A stretch of 9,363 nt of DNA, from the NCBI GenBank assembly GCA_009843625.1, contig VYDD01000341.1, forward strand, positions 2,481 through 11,843. Direction: 5' to 3'. The translations under genes were made by a program, and so were the position numbers. The notes beneath the pieces are model-generated. The model was not told the DNA's origin and did no database searches. It saw only the letters and a list, made by a program, of their open reading frames with translations. This document shows positions 7,183-9,363 of the stretch, piece after piece (position 1 is the stretch's first letter; every line of letters begins with the position of its first letter). The DNA comes from Gammaproteobacteria bacterium (GTDB lineage Bacteria; Gemmatimonadota; Gemmatimonadetes; Longimicrobiales; Gaopeijiaceae).

Positions 7183-8861
7183 GGCGCCCCTCCCGCTCTC
7201 TCGAACTCCGCTGCAAACAGCGCCCGGGTATCCGGGTCGAGGCGGACCTCGGAGGGCTCGGCGTCCACCGGGATCACGAGGTTGTGGGAGGCCGCGTCCA
7301 CCTCGACGGTGACCACCTGGGCCGGCACCGGGTCGCGACCCATGTAGATCCCGATGTCGAGCGGCATCCGGAACAGCCCCGTCTCCTGCACCTGGCGCAG
7401 ATCGACGCGCACTACGCCGGCGTCGGAGTCGTACGTCCATGACCCCTCGAAGACCGGATTGCCCCCGTGCCGGAGCCACTGGTCGAAGAAGGCCTGCAGG
7501 TCGTCGCCGGAAGCTTCCTCCATGGCCTGCATGAGGTCGTCGGTCGAGGCCGTCCCGTTCAGGTGACGGGCATAATAGGTGCGGATGCCCCTCTGGAAGG
7601 CCTCGTCGCCGATGCGCTGCCTGAGCATGTGCAGCACCCAGGCGCCCTTCTGGTAGGTGGCCACGCTGGTCACCCGCGACATGTCCTCGAGGTCGTCGTG
7701 GACGACGCGATAGTCGGGATTCTGCGAGTACCAGAACCGCACGCGCTCCGCCGCCTCGCGGAGGCCGGTGACGAAGTCGTCCCTTCCGTACGCGTGCTCG
7801 CGAAAGAGCAGTGTGAAGTAGGTCGCGAATCCCTCGCTCAGCCACACGTCGTCCCACTCGGACTCGGTGACCGCGTTGCCGAACCACTGGTGTGCGATCT
7901 CGTGGATGACGACGTTGCGCCAGCGCACCGACCTGTCGCCCGTAACCGCGTTCTCGCTGTACATGAGGGCGGTCGCGGCCTCCATGCCCCCGCCGGTGGC
8001 CGGGGAGGTGATGTTGGCCAGCTTCTCGTAGGCGAAGGGTCCCACGTAGTCGTCGAAGAAGGCGAGGACCTGGAGGGTGGGGACGGCGAAGTCGTGGAAG
8101 CCCGCGTCACGGTCGCGCGCGTACACCCAGGTCTGAACGGGCTTCCCGTCGAACTCGCCCAGGTTCTGCACTGCGAAGCGCGCCACGCCGACCACGAAAA
8201 GCCACGGAGAGATGGGTGCCGACTGCCGCCAATGAGTGCGGCGCATGCCTCCGTCAAGGTCCGTCTCCTCCAACAGGACGCCGTTGGACACCACCTGGTA
8301 GTGCGCGGGCGCGGTGACGACGAACTCGCACGCGGCCTTCTCCGCCACATGGTCCACCGTGGGCAGCCAGTTGCGCGCGCGGTTGGGCCAGTTGTCGCTG
8401 AAGAAGGTGCGCTCGCCGTACTTGTTGGCGCCTATGCGGAGGCCGGACGCGGGGGCGCCCCGGTAGCTCACCGTCACCGAGTCCCTCTCGCCGGGGCGGC
8501 CCGCCCGGGGCAGCCGCACCGTGAGGAGGTCGTTCTCATGGCGGTACTCCAGGGGACGCCCCGCCGCCCGGACGCCTGTAACCTCCATTCCCCGACCGCC
8601 GGGCTTCACGCCGATCAGGTCCAGCGGCAGCTCCACGACTCCGGCCGCCGTGAAACGGAATCTCACCGTCGCTCGTCCGGTAATTCGGTCGACGTCATCG
8701 CGGAGCGTCAGCTCGAAGCGGTACGCCTCGACGTCGATGCCGGGGCGAGGTTGCTCGACGACGATCCCTGCGTGGGGCTGCTCGACAAAACGGGGAGCGG
8801 GGGTCGTTCCGAGCAGCAGGAGTGCGGGTATCCACGGTAACGCGATCAGGCGGCGGCGCAT
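7179..8861 (-). CDS. Secreted M1-family zinc metallopeptidase (aminopeptidase-like)
   Basis: This 560-residue protein is predicted to hydrolyse peptide bonds near the N-terminus of peptides with one catalytic zinc. The zinc site is complete: H320-E321-I-A-H324, then 18 residues to E343 in WLSEGFATYF. Y403 in ATYQKGAWVLHML is the expected transition-state tyrosine. The exopeptidase loop reads GGMEA (291-295) rather than the classical GAMEN, keeping the Glu. An N-terminal beta domain (about 44-235), a catalytic domain (about 236-475) and a short C-terminal beta domain (about 485-550) are visible. The large helical domain of 850-900-residue aminopeptidase N is absent. MRRRLIALPWIPALLLLGTT is a signal peptide without a lipobox. 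The ATG at 8861 is chosen over in-frame ATGs at 8906 and 8969 because it starts the signal peptide and has AAGGA six bases upstream. Confidence 0.9.
   Translation of the reverse strand: MRRRLIALPWIPALLLLGTTPAPRFVEQPHAGIVVEQPRPGIDVEAYRFELTLRDDVDRITGRATVRFRFTAAGVVELPLDLIGVKPGGRGMEVTGVRAAGRPLEYRHENDLLTVRLPRAGRPGERDSVTVSYRGAPASGLRIGANKYGERTFFSDNWPNRARNWLPTVDHVAEKAACEFVVTAPAHYQVVSNGVLLEETDLDGGMRRTHWRQSAPISPWLFVVGVARFAVQNLGEFDGKPVQTWVYARDRDAGFHDFAVPTLQVLAFFDDYVGPFAYEKLANITSPATGGGMEAATALMYSENAVTGDRSVRWRNVVIHEIAHQWFGNAVTESEWDDVWLSEGFATYFTLLFREHAYGRDDFVTGLREAAERVRFWYSQNPDYRVVHDDLEDMSRVTSVATYQKGAWVLHMLRQRIGDEAFQRGIRTYYARHLNGTASTDDLMQAMEEASGDDLQAFFDQWLRHGGNPVFEGSWTYDSDAGVVRVDLRQVQETGLFRMPLDIGIYMGRDPVPAQVVTVEVDAASHNLVIPVDAEPSEVRLDPDTRALFAAEFERAGGAP
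8733..8786 (-). repeat. Degenerate 27-bp tandem repeat after the M1 signal peptide
   Basis: Residues 26-43 of the peptidase read VEQPHAGIV then VEQPRPGID: two adjacent nine-residue units, with the first two codons of a third partial unit following. By eye the two 27-base units agree at 20 positions. It sits in the linker between the signal peptide and the N-terminal beta domain. Confidence 0.6.
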
Positions 8862-8906
8862 TGGACATCCTTGCCAGGGATTGCATTGACGGAAACACCA
8901 TGACAT

Positions 8907-8960
8907 TTGACGCGGGGTTGTCCGTGTTGCATATATTGGTCTATCCAGCTCGGGAGACAA
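8907..8960. promoter_or_regulatory. Putative overlapping divergent promoters for the M1 peptidase and the small zinc-ribbon gene
   Basis: This is the most AT-rich patch of the right-hand intergenic region. On the plus strand, TTGACG (8907-8912) and TATATT (8932-8937) are 19 bases apart (CATATA at 8930-8935 would give 17). On the minus strand, TTGTCT (8960-8955) faces TATATG (8935-8930), also with 19 bases. Both candidate -10 elements use the same CATATATTG core, so the two promoters would overlap and compete. Expected leaders are about 60 bases for the peptidase and 130 bases for the small gene. The 19-base spacings are longer than ideal. Confidence 0.35.
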
Positions 8961-9073
8961 TACAGCCACTCAGGTCGAGCCGCTCGAGATGCGGCAGGTG
9001 TGTGTTGTGTGCAGCACCCGCACGCCGGAAAGTGCGGTAGCTGTGTGTGGAATCTACGGCCGGATAATGCAGC

Positions 9074-9298
9074 ATGACCCATCGTCGCAGGCAGCGGGGG
9101 GACGCACCGTCCGCGTCCGAGAATCTGTGCGTGTATTGCGGCAGACCGGTGCCGGTTCGGCGCGACGGAACAACCTGCCGCGCGAAATGCGCCCGAGCCT
9201 ACCGGGACCGCGAAGCGCGCCGGGAGCGCGCCCGCGCCTCGGCGCGAGCCTGGCTGTACGCCCGACAGCGCAGGACCGATTCGGTCATCTCCGACTGA
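9074..9298 (+). CDS. Small arginine-rich protein with a zinc-ribbon-like C4 motif
   Basis: This is a 74-residue protein. Cysteines C19-x2-C22 and C35-x3-C39, in CVYCGRPVP ... TCRAKCARAYRDREARR, fit a small treble-clef or zinc-ribbon metal site of the kind 'CxxCGxxIP...CxxxCRxxY'. About a quarter of the residues are Arg, concentrated before and after the cysteines (42-67), which suggests nucleic-acid or ribosome binding. That role is inference. There is no signal peptide or membrane segment. An in-frame TAA at 9065-9067 makes the ATG at 9074 the first possible start. Its ribosome binding site is poor. Strongly GC-ended codons support it as a real gene. It is divergent from the M1 peptidase, with no visible functional link. 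I do not recognise a named family. Confidence 0.6.
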   Translation: MTHRRRQRGDAPSASENLCVYCGRPVPVRRDGTTCRAKCARAYRDREARRERARASARAWLYARQRRTDSVISD

Positions 9299-9304
9299 CG
9301 CCGC

Positions 9305-9346
9305 CAGGGACACCCCTTCCCGCGTCGTTTCCCTGACCCGCGGGTC
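9305..9346 (+). terminator. Inverted repeats downstream of the small zinc-ribbon gene
   Basis: Two structures follow the TGA at 9296-9298. CAGGGA (9305-9310) and TCCCTG (9330-9335) form a 6-bp stem with a 19-base loop. Immediately after it, GACCCGCGGGTC (9335-9346) is a perfect 12-bp palindrome. No T-run follows, so intrinsic termination is not well supported. The palindrome could equally be a binding site for a gene beyond the window edge. Confidence 0.25.
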
Positions 9347-9363
9347 GCGCGGCAACGCCCGGC

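Noticed and set aside
6012..7442. Plus-strand open frame of 476 codons overlapping the permease 3' half in another frame
   Set aside because: The translation is Arg/Gly/Pro/His-rich, typical of an out-of-frame reading of GC-rich coding DNA. It also runs across the convergent junction.
7467..8840. Plus-strand open frame of 457 codons opposite the M1 peptidase
   Set aside because: It is Val/Gly/His-rich with no domain, whereas the minus strand carries a complete M1 zinc site in good order.
8859..8969. Longer starts for the M1 peptidase at 8969 or 8906
   Set aside because: These would place 36 or 15 polar, Cys-containing residues before the signal peptide and would lie at or upstream of the likely promoter region. 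The ATG at 8861 has a ribosome binding site (AAGGA) and begins the signal sequence directly.
8989..9336. Plus-strand frame beginning MRQVCVVCSTRTPES that overlaps the zinc-ribbon gene in another frame
   Set aside because: Its first 30 codons contain a CxxC and it could be an upstream relic or a frameshifted start. The remainder is an out-of-frame shadow of the 9074-9298 gene, and an in-frame TAA just before 9074 cleanly separates the two. Not enough support for a gene.
1..9363. CRISPR arrays, tRNA or rRNA genes, complete insertion sequences, riboswitches
   Set aside because: I looked for regularly spaced repeats, tRNA-like cloverleaf sequence, transposase genes and conserved leader structures and saw none. 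The only possible mobile-element trace is the short frame before higB, reported separately.

Overview
The window is GC-rich, gene-dense DNA with very high GC at third codon positions. This bias also leaves long open antisense frames that are not genes. The host must be a diderm (Gram-negative-type) bacterium, because the window encodes a complete tripartite efflux pump with an outer-membrane lipoprotein. The style (high GC, OMF-MFP-RND gene order, short secreted M1 peptidase) would fit a Gemmatimonadota-like or other high-GC environmental lineage. That placement is inference; no rRNA or marker gene is present.

Layout, left to right. (1) Positions 1-269 hold the 3' end of an unrecognised plus-strand gene cut by the window edge, followed by a hairpin. 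(2) Positions 313-1080 hold a higBA-type type II toxin-antitoxin locus, toxin first. A short 39-codon frame precedes it and overlaps the toxin start. An inverted repeat overlaps the putative promoter. (3) Positions 1199-7182 hold a tightly packed three-gene plus-strand operon: outer-membrane factor lipoprotein, periplasmic adaptor, and RND inner-membrane permease. The first junction has no gap and the second is an ATGA overlap. (4) Positions 7179-8861, minus strand, hold a secreted M1-family zinc metallopeptidase whose stop codon overlaps the permease stop codon. (5) Positions 8862-9073 form a divergent promoter region. (6) Positions 9074-9298 hold a small arginine-rich protein with a four-cysteine zinc-ribbon-like motif, followed by inverted repeats at the right edge.

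Functionally, the three pump proteins should assemble into one envelope-spanning exporter driven by the proton gradient. Its substrate cannot be read from the sequence, and no dedicated regulator lies in the window. HigB and HigA should form an mRNA-cleaving toxin and its neutralising, autorepressing antitoxin. The M1 peptidase probably works outside the cytoplasmic membrane on peptides. Nothing links the TA locus, the pump and the peptidase into one pathway beyond adjacency.

I did not find a convincing new system. The items most worth a second look are the higBA promoter/operator with a possibly leaderless GTG start, the short frame ahead of higB with a faint integrase-like tail, the small zinc-ribbon protein on a shared divergent promoter, and the permease's divergent TM10 relay motif.
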